Positions 12,597-22,845 of a DNA stretch of 64,000 bases are shown one piece after another. Numbering within the stretch: the stretch's first letter is position 1; the number at the start of each line of letters is the position of its first letter. Source of the stretch: Peltaster fructicola (Eukaryota > Ascomycota > Dothideomycetes); contig CP051140.1 in assembly GCA_001592805.2 (NCBI GenBank), forward strand, positions 497,501-561,500, given 5' to 3'. The position numbers and the translations under genes are program-made. The notes beneath the pieces were generated by a model that had not been told where the DNA came from, did no database searches, and worked only from the letters and a program-made list of their open reading frames with translations.

Positions 12597-14738
12597 ATCC
12601 TCAGGTCCTCGAGCACTCGCCGATTCAGCTCTTCTGCTTCTTCGTACTTCCCTTCTTCGTACTTCCTTTGATGATGAAGCATGTACGCCAGGTTGTGGAC
12701 GCTCGCGAGCGTGTCTGGATGCTCTTTGCCAAGCACTTTTTCACGTTCCTCCAGCGCCCGTCGTTGCATTGCTTCTGCCTCTTCCTGCTTTCCTTGACGT
12801 TGTAGCACCAACGCTAGGTCGTGGATGCTCGTCAGCGTGTCTGGATGCTCTTTGCCAAGCACTTTTTCACGTCCTTCCAGCGCCTGTCGATGCATTACTT
12901 CTGCCTCTTCCTGCTTTCCTTGACATTGTAGCACCAACGCTAGGTCGTGGATGTTCTTCAACGTGTCTGGATGCTCTTTGCCAAACACCTTTTCATATTC
13001 CTCCAACATGCGCCGGCACCACGCTCCTCGTTCTTCATCATATTTGTTAATCATCAGTACCAATCCCAGCACGGAACTGCGATTGTAGGTATCAGCGTCC
13101 TCTTCCGTAAGAATCTCTTCCCTTATCCTCCAACAATGTCGTGCTGCAGCTTCTGCCTCAGCGTACAGTCCTTGCGACGACGCAAAGGATGCTGCTTTAT
13201 AGAGCACGGATGAAAGTGGTAGCAGAGCATTGCGCTCTCCGATTCTGGACTGCATCACAAGCTTTGCGTGCGGGTATAGAACACGACACTCCGCCCAGTG
13301 CTCATAGTTAGCAAATGGCAACACAGCATCTAGTGTCCGAATACTTCGGGCCTCCCACGACAAAATTGGTCTCTGCTTCAGCCAGAGCTGTGCTGCTAGC
13401 TGTACCAAGCGATGCATCTCAAAGGTGGACCCTTTGGGTGTCACAGAAATGAAGGAGTAGTCTCGAAGCGTGTAAATGTCTTGATCGAACGATTCATCCA
13501 TGAACCCATCAGAACTCGGACCGCTGGCACTTTCCCGTAGATGAGCTCCTCCAGCCTGTCCATGCACCGTAATCTCCTGTGGGTCTTCCATCGCGCCCTT
13601 GACAAGAACTTCAGGTATGCCTTGGTAGTCGTAGAAGCTCATCAATGACAGCAGATCAGCAGCCGTGCGGCGTGTAGCATATATGTGCTCAAAGGAGATC
13701 TGCCAGGTGAGTAGGATTGCGTTTTTAGCTTCTCTTCTGTCTCGCCTCAGCTCATCAGACTCTACTTCTAGTAAGTTTGATCTTGACTTGTTGCTTTTCT
13801 CAAATCTGCTAAGATAGTCCTTCAGCGAGCACCGTGGCTGTCTCTTCTCGACGTATGCTGCAGCCTGAGCGATTGCCAGAGGCATGTACTCCAGCGCGAC
13901 AGCAAGTTGCCTGACTATTTCTTCGTCGTGCTCGCGTGATAGCCTGTTGAGAAGTGCGACGGCATGATCCTGGTCTGGTTGAAGTGCAACAATGTTATGC
14001 TTGTCTGAGAGGCGAGATGCCACAGCTTGTCGTCTTGTAGTAATCAACATTGATCCGTGATCGCACACAGGAAGGTACTCTATTCGTGGGCTTGTATTTG
14101 CGCCCGACGACGTCGGTGCTTCGAACAAGAAGTCTGCATCGTCCGCATTATCGAGCACAACCAGCCACTTCCGACTGCCATCCATGAGCCAGTTGTAAAC
14201 AAGCTGGAAGATGTTTGCATCCTTATCGTGTCGACCAGGAATTCGTGTCACTTCCGCCAGCTTGCGAATGTCCTGATCGAAACGTGCCGCATTGCTCGTG
14301 TGTATCCAAAAGACCCATGTCCCTGGCTCTTGTTCTCGAAGGCGGTAGCAGTGCTCGATGGCAAGTTGTGATTTGCTATGATGATGTGGTCAGCATCAAG
14401 AGCATGACTATCCCAAGCAATTCCTACCCTACACCTCCGAGGCCATGTAGTGCCACTCTTGCTCCGGGCCGTGTGAGCTTCTCCTTCAGCTGCGCAAGCT
14501 CTGGTCGTTCGATAAAGGCTTCGTCGCGAATGAATGGTACGGTATGTGTAGGCGGTGGTGAGACCTCTCGCTGCGGTGCTTCATAGTAGTTGGCGATGGT
14601 ATCGACATTCGTATAGCGATTGCTCGTGCCGTGTTGCTCATAGTTCCTCTGCACGCCATCACCGAAGTGCGTGTTGAGTGCTCCAGAACCACTGTGGTGG
14701 AGACTAGGTTCTTGTGCGGATGACAAAGCATCGCCCAT
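12563..14738 (-). CDS. NOD-like receptor: sigma-like amyloid motif, NB-ARC, TPR repeats
   Basis: Two exons: 14738-14428 and 14375-12563, with a 52-bp intron (donor GTAGGA, GCTGAC branch site, CATAG acceptor) splitting the P-loop; total 707 aa. About residues 15-54 are a G/N/Q/Y-rich segment beginning HSGSG, matching the C-terminus of the divergent PNP protein. NB-ARC follows: Walker A GLGGVGKSQ (near residue 100), Walker B KWLVVLDNAD, and a GxP-type EYMPLAIAQAAAYV. The C-terminus has 42-residue kinesin-light-chain-type TPRs (GKEHPDTL..IHDLALVLQ..GKQEEAE), nearly identical at DNA level. In this family NB-ARC acts as an ATP switch and the TPRs sense ligand. The array is cut by a 1-bp deletion near 12,600, so the stop at 12563 may be artificial. 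Family assignment is firm; the amyloid role is inferred. Confidence 0.9.
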
Positions 14739-15012
14739 CGTGGAAAGCGCGTTCAGTGTTGACCTTCACTCACTATAGAGTCCTTTCAAACAACACCTAC
14801 CTTAACCACAGCCATCGTTAGGCTGAACAGTGCTATTGCTATCACGTGGTGTTGCAACACATGCAGGGACACATGCAGGACATGATGCAGCCACGCACAG
14901 CTGTCACAGCCTTATCAAAGGTTCAGCCTGATCCTCATCGGGATCTCGAGGCGGCCTTTCGACGACAGCAAGCAACACCTTCAGCTACCTCGATCCACAT
15001 GATGCAGACAGC
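14739..15012. promoter_or_regulatory. shared divergent promoter between NLR and PNP effector
   Basis: The 274 bp between the two divergent start codons must hold both promoters. A palindromic E-box CACGTG lies at 14843-14848, the binding sequence of bHLH factors. ACATGCAGG-like segments recur at about 14,860-14,890. No clear TATA box. Co-regulation of the pair is inferred from geometry. Confidence 0.5.
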
Positions 15013-16266
15013 ATGGCTTCTTCCTCAGTCACCGAAGACTACAAAGTCGGCATCATCTGCGCACTACCACTCGAGCGCACAGCTGTCGAGGCTATGCTAG
15101 ACGAGTCGCACGAACCGCAGTCCACCATTGCTGGCGACCACAATGTCTACTCCTTCGGTAGCATCGGAAAGCACAACGTTGTGATAGCATCTTTAGGAGC
15201 TGGAACATATGGCACTGTCTCGGCTGCAGGAGTCGCAAACGACATCAGACGGTCTTTCCCGCAGCTCAAATACGGCCTCATGGTTGGTATAGCTGGTGGT
15301 ATGCCACGACCAGAGGAAGAAGATGGAGATATCCGGTTGGGCGATGTGGTAGTTGGCTGCACGAACGGGGTACCTTCTATTGTCAACTACAATCTTGGCA
15401 AGGATACTGTCGACGGCTTCGACATAAGGTCTGAGCTTGGTGAGCCTCCTGAAGCTCTGTCAAGAGCAGTGGCTGCCCTGGAATCACAGCATCAGAAGCA
15501 AGGTCCAACCTATCTGCTGCACTTGTCCGACATGCTGAAGAGGAATCCGCGGCTCAATCGGCCAAAGCTGAAGCGCGACTACTACAACATGCCTGATAGC
15601 ATAGACCAGCTTTTCAATGGCGAGACCGAGATGTGCCGCACGGCTCGATGTCTCAGAGACCCGCCTGATGGCCTCGATGCTGAGAAATTTGTTCGTGCTA
15701 CAGGTGACGACTTTCACGACTATCCTGACGTCTTTCGTGGCACAATCGGGTCTGCAGATACACTGATGAAGAATGCGGCGAGCAGAGACCAGGCATATGA
15801 GAGAGTTATGAAGCAACGGAAGGCGAAGCTGCTCTGCTTCGAGATGGAAGCTTCAGGTATCGTCAGAGGCTGGCCATGTCTGGTCATTCGCGGGATATGC
15901 GACTACTGTGATTCACACAAGAACGACTCATGGCAGAACTTTGCCGCGGCGACGGCTGCTGCATACGCCAAAGATCTTCTTCTTCGCATCCCTCCTGAAG
16001 CAGTGACAGAAGCAAAGCCAGTGGCTGAAGTGGTCAAAGCAGGTAGGTGTGCAGAGTCTTGAACATTGGCAGAAGTTGACACACATGCAGCAGGCAATGT
16101 GCAAAACGTACGGATCTCACACAGTGGCTCTGGCTCAGTCAATACAAGTTTTGGCAGTGGATCTCAGCATAACTATCACCAGAGTGGATCGAACAACAGG
16201 CAGATCAACGCCGGCAACATCACGACCTACAACGAGGCGGCGAGAGAGTTGCAATGTATGCAGTAG
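15013..16266 (+). CDS. PNP_UDP-domain protein with C-terminal sigma-like amyloid motif (candidate NLR effector)
   Basis: Exon 1 is 15013-16042 and exon 2 is 16091-16266, giving 401 aa. The 48-bp intron has a GTAGGT donor and GCAG acceptor. Residues ~10-335 form a purine nucleoside phosphorylase/uridine phosphorylase fold: VGIICALPLE at the start, a Gly-rich LMVGIAGGMP, DIRLGDVVV, CFEMEASGIV and VIRGICDYCDSHKND. This is the PNP domain that often sits at the N-terminus of fungal NLRs. Here no NB-ARC follows. Instead exon 2 encodes a motif beginning HSGSGSVNTSFGSGSQ and ends soon after. Over 40 ungapped residues it shares 22 identities with the N-terminus of the divergent NLR. Inference: a separate effector activated by amyloid templating. 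Without the splice the frame stops at 16062 and the motif is lost, so the intron needs RNA support. Confidence 0.88.
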
Positions 16267-17853
16267 CTTGCCGGACTGCCTTCACTCTCTTCCGTCTACA
16301 AGAATCCACCAGCCAGATATGGCTTGATCTCAAGAGCTTCAGCGCTGGAATCAGCGATTGCCACAGTCCGCAGCAGTTTTCCTGCAGCCATATGTTTTCG
16401 CATAACATCCCTGTTGACCATTTGGCATCCTTTCTGATCGACAACCAATGCGCCTCCCGTATAAGCATTGGCAGCTATATACGGCCTCCACATCATTATG
16501 AGGTTGAAGTTGATCACTACTTCGGCAATTCGTGCGATCTGCTCTGGTTTGCTCCCGTGGCTTATGTCGCACGTCCTACAGACTGTAGACGCAAAGCCAA
16601 CTGCAGCATTCGAAAGGTAGTGTTGTGTGTGCTCGATCACATTCTGATTTGTATCTGTCATCAGAAGCATTGCTTCGCATGTGGTGAATGGCTGAGTTGA
16701 AGGAAAGCGGCGTTGAAGACTGCACGGCTTTAGGCTGGAATTCTGGGTCTGTTTTCTTGAAGGTCCCGAAACGAGCTATCCTGCGAGCGCAGTCACTTGA
16801 GCAGCATCTCCTCAGTAAAGAGTATAACATGACAGGACTCACGCTCAAGGCTCTGATAACGGGCAATGCCACGCCCGCAGCGCACATGCCTTGCTCCATT
16901 CCTCGTGCATTATGGCATCTCGACCTGTCAAGCGAGCACGGTCGAGTGCAGACGAATATAATGCTAAGTTTGAAGCAGACGCAACGGAGAACGCTGTATT
17001 TCATTATGAGCCAGTCGAGCTCCTCACTCTAGCTTCCGGCCGCAGTCTCGATACGCACGGCCACGAGCTGACCGTTCATCAGCCCTTTGCGTGGGCAGAT
17101 CTTCTCGATGATTACAGAGTCACATCTCCTGGGACTTTCCATGTACTTGATGCTGACGTTGATAGATAGGGTGATGCTGCCCGCACACCGAGCTCTTCTG
17201 ACAATCGTTGCGGCTCAACTTCCACACGTACAAGGTGCAGTAGTGGTGAAGGTCGATCTCGGTTGACTACCCTGGGATGGCCTCGCTTGTCAACAAAAGC
17301 GGCCCACAATGCACTCGTCGTATCCCGATCCCAGAAGGCGTGATACGAGTATCTGCGACGAAAGGTGGTAGTGCATAGTAGTCAGGCTGCAGGTAGTATG
17401 CGAAGCTTCTGTCTGCACCCTGCCTCCGTGCTCCAGCCCGAGCCGTCCTTTCAAGTCATAGATCTCCCCAGCACACACACGAATAGCCGCGCAACAACTA
17501 CTGTTGCGAACAGCAGAGTCCGCGCTACCGTACGACCGAGCACTGACAACACTGCCGGCACACCAGAGCTGCGATCTACGAGGTCATAGGCACTGAGCAG
17601 GGCATTGTGTCCGACGGGCAGATCGCAGAGTGGCACGCACTCGAGAGCACATCACGATGGGAGACAAGCAAGCTTGATCACGATCTTCAAAGGACCAGAC
17701 CCTGCACTGGAAACAGATGGTATGCAGTACTCTGTGGTGGTCAACTGCTGCTTCGGCGGGAACAGCATACCTACGTATCTACGTCCTCCTCGGATGGCAC
17801 AGTCCTATAACTGATCGTCTCATTGTATACTTCGAGTGTGCCTCGAATCTCAC
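16267..17853. other. intergenic, two weak open frames
   Basis: No firm gene. A minus-strand open frame at 16296-16670 (124 codons, no recognised domain) and a plus-strand frame at 16912-17169 (listed separately) have protein-like composition. The rest shows nothing I can name. Confidence 0.4.
16912..17169 (+). CDS. hypothetical short protein
   Basis: An 85-codon frame starting MASRPVKRARSSADEYNAK, with a basic N-terminal patch (KRAR, possible nuclear signal) and an acidic C-terminus. No known family recognised. It may be a first exon, as no convincing continuation was found. Support is composition only. Confidence 0.25.
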   Translation: MASRPVKRARSSADEYNAKFEADATENAVFHYEPVELLTLASGRSLDTHGHELTVHQPFAWADLLDDYRVTSPGTFHVLDADVDR

Positions 17854-20016
17854 TTATATGTAGTCCGCCCAGCCCAATGTCTCCATGCGACAGTATCTCG
17901 CCATGTTCAGCCATTGTATTTCCTTTAGCATTTCCCGCCAATGTTCTTTCATGCCATCGTTCACTGTTGAGAGCTGTTCCGCGGTCGGAGCTTCTGGTCC
18001 AGGCTTCCAATGTTGCTGCTGAGGCGGGACGATGGCTGTCGAGCAGATGCGATAGTGCGGATCGACGAGGCTGACGGCGACATACCTCAGCTGCCCAGGA
18101 AGTGTATTGTCGATGAGGTCGACGACCATGCGAGACTCAATGACGTTCGGGAATGCTACAAGTCGTCCTTTGCGTAGCTTAACTTGGCCGGTCTCGTACA
18201 AGGGCAGGTACTCTGGTGCATAATATGGGTCCATAGCCAGCTCAGGCAAGTCAAATACTTCGCAGATGCCGTGCATGTCGTTGCCCTTCGTGCTTCGGAA
18301 AGAGTCAGTGCCATGGCTGGAGCGCTCGCGAACCCATGGGGGAGCTCTCCTGCTGTCATCACGGTACAGGGCTCCATCCATGGGAGTTTCTTGCCGAAAG
18401 GAGACGCTGCCGGTGACGTTGCATGCCTCGTAAACATAGAGAGATGATGCGACGACATGTTCATTGAGGTGACCCTCAAGATGCCATTGCTCCTGGTATT
18501 CCACCTGACCTGCAACAAGGTCGATGCTGCCAATCTTGATGATGACCTGAACGCCTTGCGCACGGAATTGCTCTTGCAAGCGGACCTCGTATGGCGAATG
18601 TGTTGGTCCTGCTGGCAACGGCGCATCACCGAGTTTTTGGGTCCTGTCATCCATCTCCACAATGGCTTTGTCGATACCACAGCCATCTCGCCAGTCTCTG
18701 TACGAGATGGCAGTCCCTGGCTCTGGATGTAACCATCGCCTGTCCGCCATGGCCTTTTGCTCCAGCTGGAACATGTCTACCGCTTGCATCGAGAGACTCG
18801 ACTGACCAAGATACGCCCTGGCCTGCTCCAAAGTCTTTTGCGTTGGTTGTGGTATGGGATGCAGCTGCAGCACAGCGTCCGCGTATGCCTTTCGGCTCGC
18901 TGCTAAAAGCAAGGGTTGATAGATTTGGACATGGGCGGCCGATCCAGTGTTGTTCTGATAGTCCTGTAATTCTTGCTTGATAGACTCGTCAAAGGCTATT
19001 GCCCAGCTGGGTAGACCGTCAGCCCATTGCACTCCGAATGTGACGATGCGCAAAGGTTTTCGACCACGTTGAGTCTGCACCCAGCTGTTGATACAAGAAT
19101 CAGGACTACCCGGGTCCTCGTCGTTCACCCAATCTTGACCTCCTCTGATCAGGCAATAGTTCCAAGGGTTAATAGACGCTGCAATCATAGCCTCGAGGCA
19201 CGAGTACACGTCCTTGAAGCTCGGGTGTAGGTTGTTGACGTATGACTGTATGCTTACACCATCTGGGAGGAACGAAATGTCGCAGGGCAGTGATTGGTAG
19301 CGAGAAGACCAGAAGAAGAGTCCTGGCTCGTCTGCTTTCAGAGCTGTGTTACGAAGCTGTTCAATGTCCTCCATGCCAAACTCTTGCAGATGTGCTTCAT
19401 ACAGGTCCTGGGCGGTCTTTGAGTCGGGTTGTAAAGGCGCAGTGGACAGAGGATGGCCTGCAGGGTAGAGATTGTCGATGGTCGTCCTTCCACCTTCGGT
19501 AAGCACTTCTGTGGTGCCGTAGATCAGAGGACAAACGCATGGGTCGACCAGATCATGGCCGGGAGCCCTAACCGCCTGGAGAGGCTTGAGTGCTGCCGCC
19601 ATTCGATCTGCGAACGCTTCCGGAAGCAACACATCCGACTTGTAGACCAGTGAGCCTGCGTCCAGCACTTCGACAAAGCTCTTCTCGAGGAAGAACTTGG
19701 CTTTGTCCTGCAGCTCCGACACGCACCAATTCCACGCTCGTTCGCTGATGAGAGGAAACTCGCGCATAACGTCAGCCTTCCACGCTGCCACGCGAATCTC
19801 GTCGTACACGCCTCGAGACCAATCATCCTGATCAGTGACCCAGTTCATGGCACCAGTCATTGCAAACTCGCGCAGGGTGACGCCCGGCAGCTGGCACCAC
19901 TCTTCGATGCCGTGCGAGAAGCGATCCTGATAAGGGAGCGTGAACACCAAAGGGACATCGCCGAATCCTGGCACTTGTAGCTTGCCATGGCCGGAGTTGT
20001 CGAGCTGAGGCGACAT
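17854..20016 (-). CDS. DUF4246 family protein
   Basis: About 720 aa from the Met at 20016. The frame is open to a Met at 20217, but those extra 67 residues are rich in W, C and R and look like chance translation. The body fits fungal DUF4246 (PF14033): PGFGDVPLVFTLPY at the start, FAMTGAMNWVTDQDDW, QVEYQEQWHLEGHLNEH near residue 530, and a C-terminal PGQLRYVAVSLVDPHYRICS followed by PPQQQ. The biochemical function is not established as far as I know. No intron is needed; length is typical of the family. A 74-bp nested inverted repeat lies upstream at 20433-20506. Confidence 0.85.
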   Translation of the reverse strand: MSPQLDNSGHGKLQVPGFGDVPLVFTLPYQDRFSHGIEEWCQLPGVTLREFAMTGAMNWVTDQDDWSRGVYDEIRVAAWKADVMREFPLISERAWNWCVSELQDKAKFFLEKSFVEVLDAGSLVYKSDVLLPEAFADRMAAALKPLQAVRAPGHDLVDPCVCPLIYGTTEVLTEGGRTTIDNLYPAGHPLSTAPLQPDSKTAQDLYEAHLQEFGMEDIEQLRNTALKADEPGLFFWSSRYQSLPCDISFLPDGVSIQSYVNNLHPSFKDVYSCLEAMIAASINPWNYCLIRGGQDWVNDEDPGSPDSCINSWVQTQRGRKPLRIVTFGVQWADGLPSWAIAFDESIKQELQDYQNNTGSAAHVQIYQPLLLAASRKAYADAVLQLHPIPQPTQKTLEQARAYLGQSSLSMQAVDMFQLEQKAMADRRWLHPEPGTAISYRDWRDGCGIDKAIVEMDDRTQKLGDAPLPAGPTHSPYEVRLQEQFRAQGVQVIIKIGSIDLVAGQVEYQEQWHLEGHLNEHVVASSLYVYEACNVTGSVSFRQETPMDGALYRDDSRRAPPWVRERSSHGTDSFRSTKGNDMHGICEVFDLPELAMDPYYAPEYLPLYETGQVKLRKGRLVAFPNVIESRMVVDLIDNTLPGQLRYVAVSLVDPHYRICSTAIVPPQQQHWKPGPEAPTAEQLSTVNDGMKEHWREMLKEIQWLNMARYCRMETLGWADYI

Positions 20017-20216
20017 GGCGACTGTGTGGTTGCAGACTGCTGTACCGACACGCGGGTCGATGCGATACCGCCAATCGCTGGCTCTGCAGACACTCCACCA
20101 AGGCGCTGGCTTGTGCTTGGTCAAGGGATTGTCAAATGCTCGTCGGCACAGCCATTGACGCAGCCGTGTGCCTCGTCGTACGAATGTGCTTGATGGCTTG
20201 ATGACATGGCAGACCA

Positions 20217-21991
20217 ATGCTCACTGGCGTGACCGCCGATATGTTACGGTCCTACTCGCTAGATAGCTAGTAGTCCCTATTGGGCTTCTTGGATAACACA
20301 AAGAAGTATCACGGTAGCGGGTGCTTGAATCTCAGGAGTGATTCCAATCAGTAAGATGTAAACTGTTGTTGAACACGATGCTATGAACATAGGAAATGTA
20401 GGAGATCTATATACCGTTCATACCATCGTTCTGACGAAGGTGATCCTTGTGCTCAGTAGGTGATCTGTAGAACAGATCGCTGAGCACCCACTAATCACCC
20501 TTCGTCACGTGATGCGTCCAATAGTGGGCGCATATCCACTAGCTTGTTCTTTCAGCGTGTGAAGTTCGTGTCGGTATTTCTGCTACCCATTCTGGGCTCA
20601 GAATTACGTACACTTCCTTCAGACCTTTACACGATACCTGCTGCGTAGCTGGAACCTGTAATGGGCGAGCGCGTCAGCAGACAGTCCGCCGAAAGAGGTG
20701 ATGATAAGTACTTCCAGTCCCCCTACGATGGCGTTCTCAGACCGTCCTCATCATGCACAATGTCAGGCTCCTCACATACTGCCGAGCTAGCTGATCGTGC
20801 AGGTATCATGAACCCATAGATTTCATTATCCGGCGATTAAATACAAGACCAGGCTAGTCTACCTGAGCATAGACTCAAACTATGCAAACGTCAGCCACAC
20901 CTTTGCAGTGCCAATTCTGCCATCAGCCTCCGCTCGTTGCCTGCGAAAGTCCAACCGAGGGAAAGAGTAAGAGAGCAAGCTCATAAAGGGAGTGTTATTG
21001 AAGCGATTCAACTTAGGCACAAGAGGAGGAGATAGAGGAAGGGAGAACAAGATCCGCATCGACCCAGTGCTGGCATCACGGTCGGCTGAGGAGTGCAACT
21101 TTCCACATACGACAGGATCGCCTCGCCCAAGCAGCACACAACATCTTTCAGGTGTCATTGATGCGAGCAATCGGTATGCGAGTTCTGGTTTCGGTGCCAT
21201 GTTTCCAGCGAGCAAGAGCTCTGACTCTGGGCGCCACGACACCGCGCGTGAAGCACCACGATCTGCGAACCACGCACTCGAATATGAGCTGCAGCGAATC
21301 CTTCACAAGGGTTTTCTGAGTGCTTTGCAAGTGTCAGGACAGCAGCAGGTCCCTGTGTAAGTATCCAGGCTGTCCACTGCTTGAGCAGCATAGCCACTTC
21401 GGTACGACGAACAAACGGAAGATTGTCCACGCTATCGGGCCGGATACGATTGATAATCCCCTCCTAGAGCGATGCCATCGAGACGGAGGACAAAGTTAGG
21501 ACGAGTCTACCGACTTTCATATTGGTGGTGAAATTTGCATAGTCTGCCAAGGATACTAATGTCTCAAAGGAAGACTGGAAAGATCGAGCAGATGTGCTGC
21601 TTGCTTGAGCAAGCAATGGTGGTTCATGGCAACTCGACCGGCAGCCCTGCTGCAGACCTTGACTGAAGGATCTTCTCAGTGCGGCAGAATTCTGTATTCG
21701 AGCACGTTTGTCACGGCGTGCACTAGACAGAAGGTCAGCCACAAAGTCTATGTAGGAGTGTAGACCTAGGAGGTCTAAACAGGTTGCTAGGTGGTTCCGT
21801 GCGGCATGTGGCACCCGAGGTCGTGACAATTCATTACGCCCAGCTTCATGGACGTAATAGGAGAGTATACGATCTCACCAGGACATAGCAAGCTATTCAA
21901 TCAATTGGTGGTTCATACTTCTATCGTCTAGCGTCATCCCAGCTTATGCTAAGGTTGATGCCGCATTGTACTCTTGAACGGCTTGTAGCAC
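20217..21991. other. intergenic, one hairpin and a dispersed repeat copy
   Basis: No gene supported. It contains the inverted repeat at 20433-20506, a CACGTG at 20506-20511, and at 21728-21766 an inverted copy of the repeat found at 26838-27000. Remaining open frames are short and unsupported. Confidence 0.5.
20433..20506. repeat. nested inverted repeat (imperfect palindrome)
   Basis: Three concentric pairs of arms: GACGAAGGTGAT (20433-20444) with ATCACCCTTCGTC (20494-20506, one bulged base); GTGCTCAG (20449-20456) with CTGAGCAC (20480-20487), perfect; GATCTG (20462-20467) with CAGATC (20473-20478), perfect. The centre is near 20470. It could be a cruciform, hairpin RNA or a tiny MITE relic. 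Confidence 0.75.
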
Positions 21992-22400
21992 CTACATACT
22001 CGAGGCGTAGTGCCCTGTCCAACATCGTCTGATGATGTCTCCGCAGATGATACCACCAGTACACGGGTACTCGACCTTGGCGAACTTCTTTGGAACCTCG
22101 TCTTCCTCTAGATCTGCGTAAGGCGCCTTACTTGTAGCGATCTCGTAGACCAAGCTTCGCATGGCAAAAGATCTCTGCGGAGATTGTGAGTTCCTTCCAT
22201 TTCTCATCGGCGTTCACTGCGTGATATCGAGTCTCTGCAGCTACTGTGCTGTCCAGACCGCACAATCCTGGGCCAGAAAAGTAGGACAGGACCATGGAAC
22301 GATAATCCGTCACCAGAAAGTTGCGAGTGCTGATGTCTCCGATCAATACCTCGCGCGAGTGCACGGATGCCAGGTTGTATGCAGCTGTCTCAACCTATGA
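21992..22400 (-). pseudogene. protein-kinase-like fragment, frame-shifted
   Basis: A minus-strand segment reads VHSREVLIGDISTRNFLV, resembling a kinase catalytic loop (HxxxVxxGDIxxxNFLV). Then comes a YFSGPGLCGLDSTVAAETRYH activation-segment-like stretch and, in another frame, SLVYEIATSKAPYADLEEDE, resembling subdomain IX and after. The two halves join if one T of the TTTT run near 22168 is surplus. The N-lobe (glycine loop, VAIK lysine) is not seen, so this is a remnant of a fungal kinase-like gene. Confidence 0.55.
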
Positions 22401-22845
22401 CTGCCGCTCATGGTAGTTCAGCTAACGCCAGTCGTATACAGGGTTACGGCGAGCTCAGGAACAGCAGCAGTAGGAAGCGGCTACGTCTGCAGCACGGGCT
22501 CTGGACCAGATGAGTACAGACCAGCCAGCTAGGTCGCATGTTCAATGGTGCAGATGCGATGTTGCGAGTTAGGTCGAACAGAAAGGTGAATGGCTGCTTG
22601 CCGATCGTGTTGGAGCCATCACGAAACAGCCTTGCTGATGACACGCTGACTTTGACGGTCCGGGAACGCTGACATTACTCGTGGGAAGACGGCCTGTACA
22701 GGAGTATGGCATCCACGTTGCGGAATGCCATCACCTCAAGCGAGTAGCGGGACTGAAGCTGACCGAAGTCGTCCGTGTGCTCGATAACGAGTCTGAGGTT
22801 CGGAGATCCTGTGTCTTCACTGCGGAAACCACTTGACACGGGTGC
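22401..22845. other. intergenic
   Basis: No gene recognised. Minus-strand frames at 22444-22644 and nearby have no domain. Confidence 0.4.

Noticed and set aside
12396-13050. Plus-strand open frames rich in Leu/Phe opposite the TPR repeats
   Set aside because: They are antisense shadows of the 126-bp TPR repeat; the minus strand gives the clear TPR consensus.
16043-16072. Alternative 30-bp intron in the PNP gene with acceptor at 16072
   Set aside because: It keeps the same frame but is too short for a fungal intron; the acceptor at 16090 gives a plausible 48-bp intron.
20017-20217. N-terminal extension of the DUF4246 protein to the Met at 20217
   Set aside because: The added 67 residues have unusual W/C/R composition and do not resemble the family start, though the frame is open.
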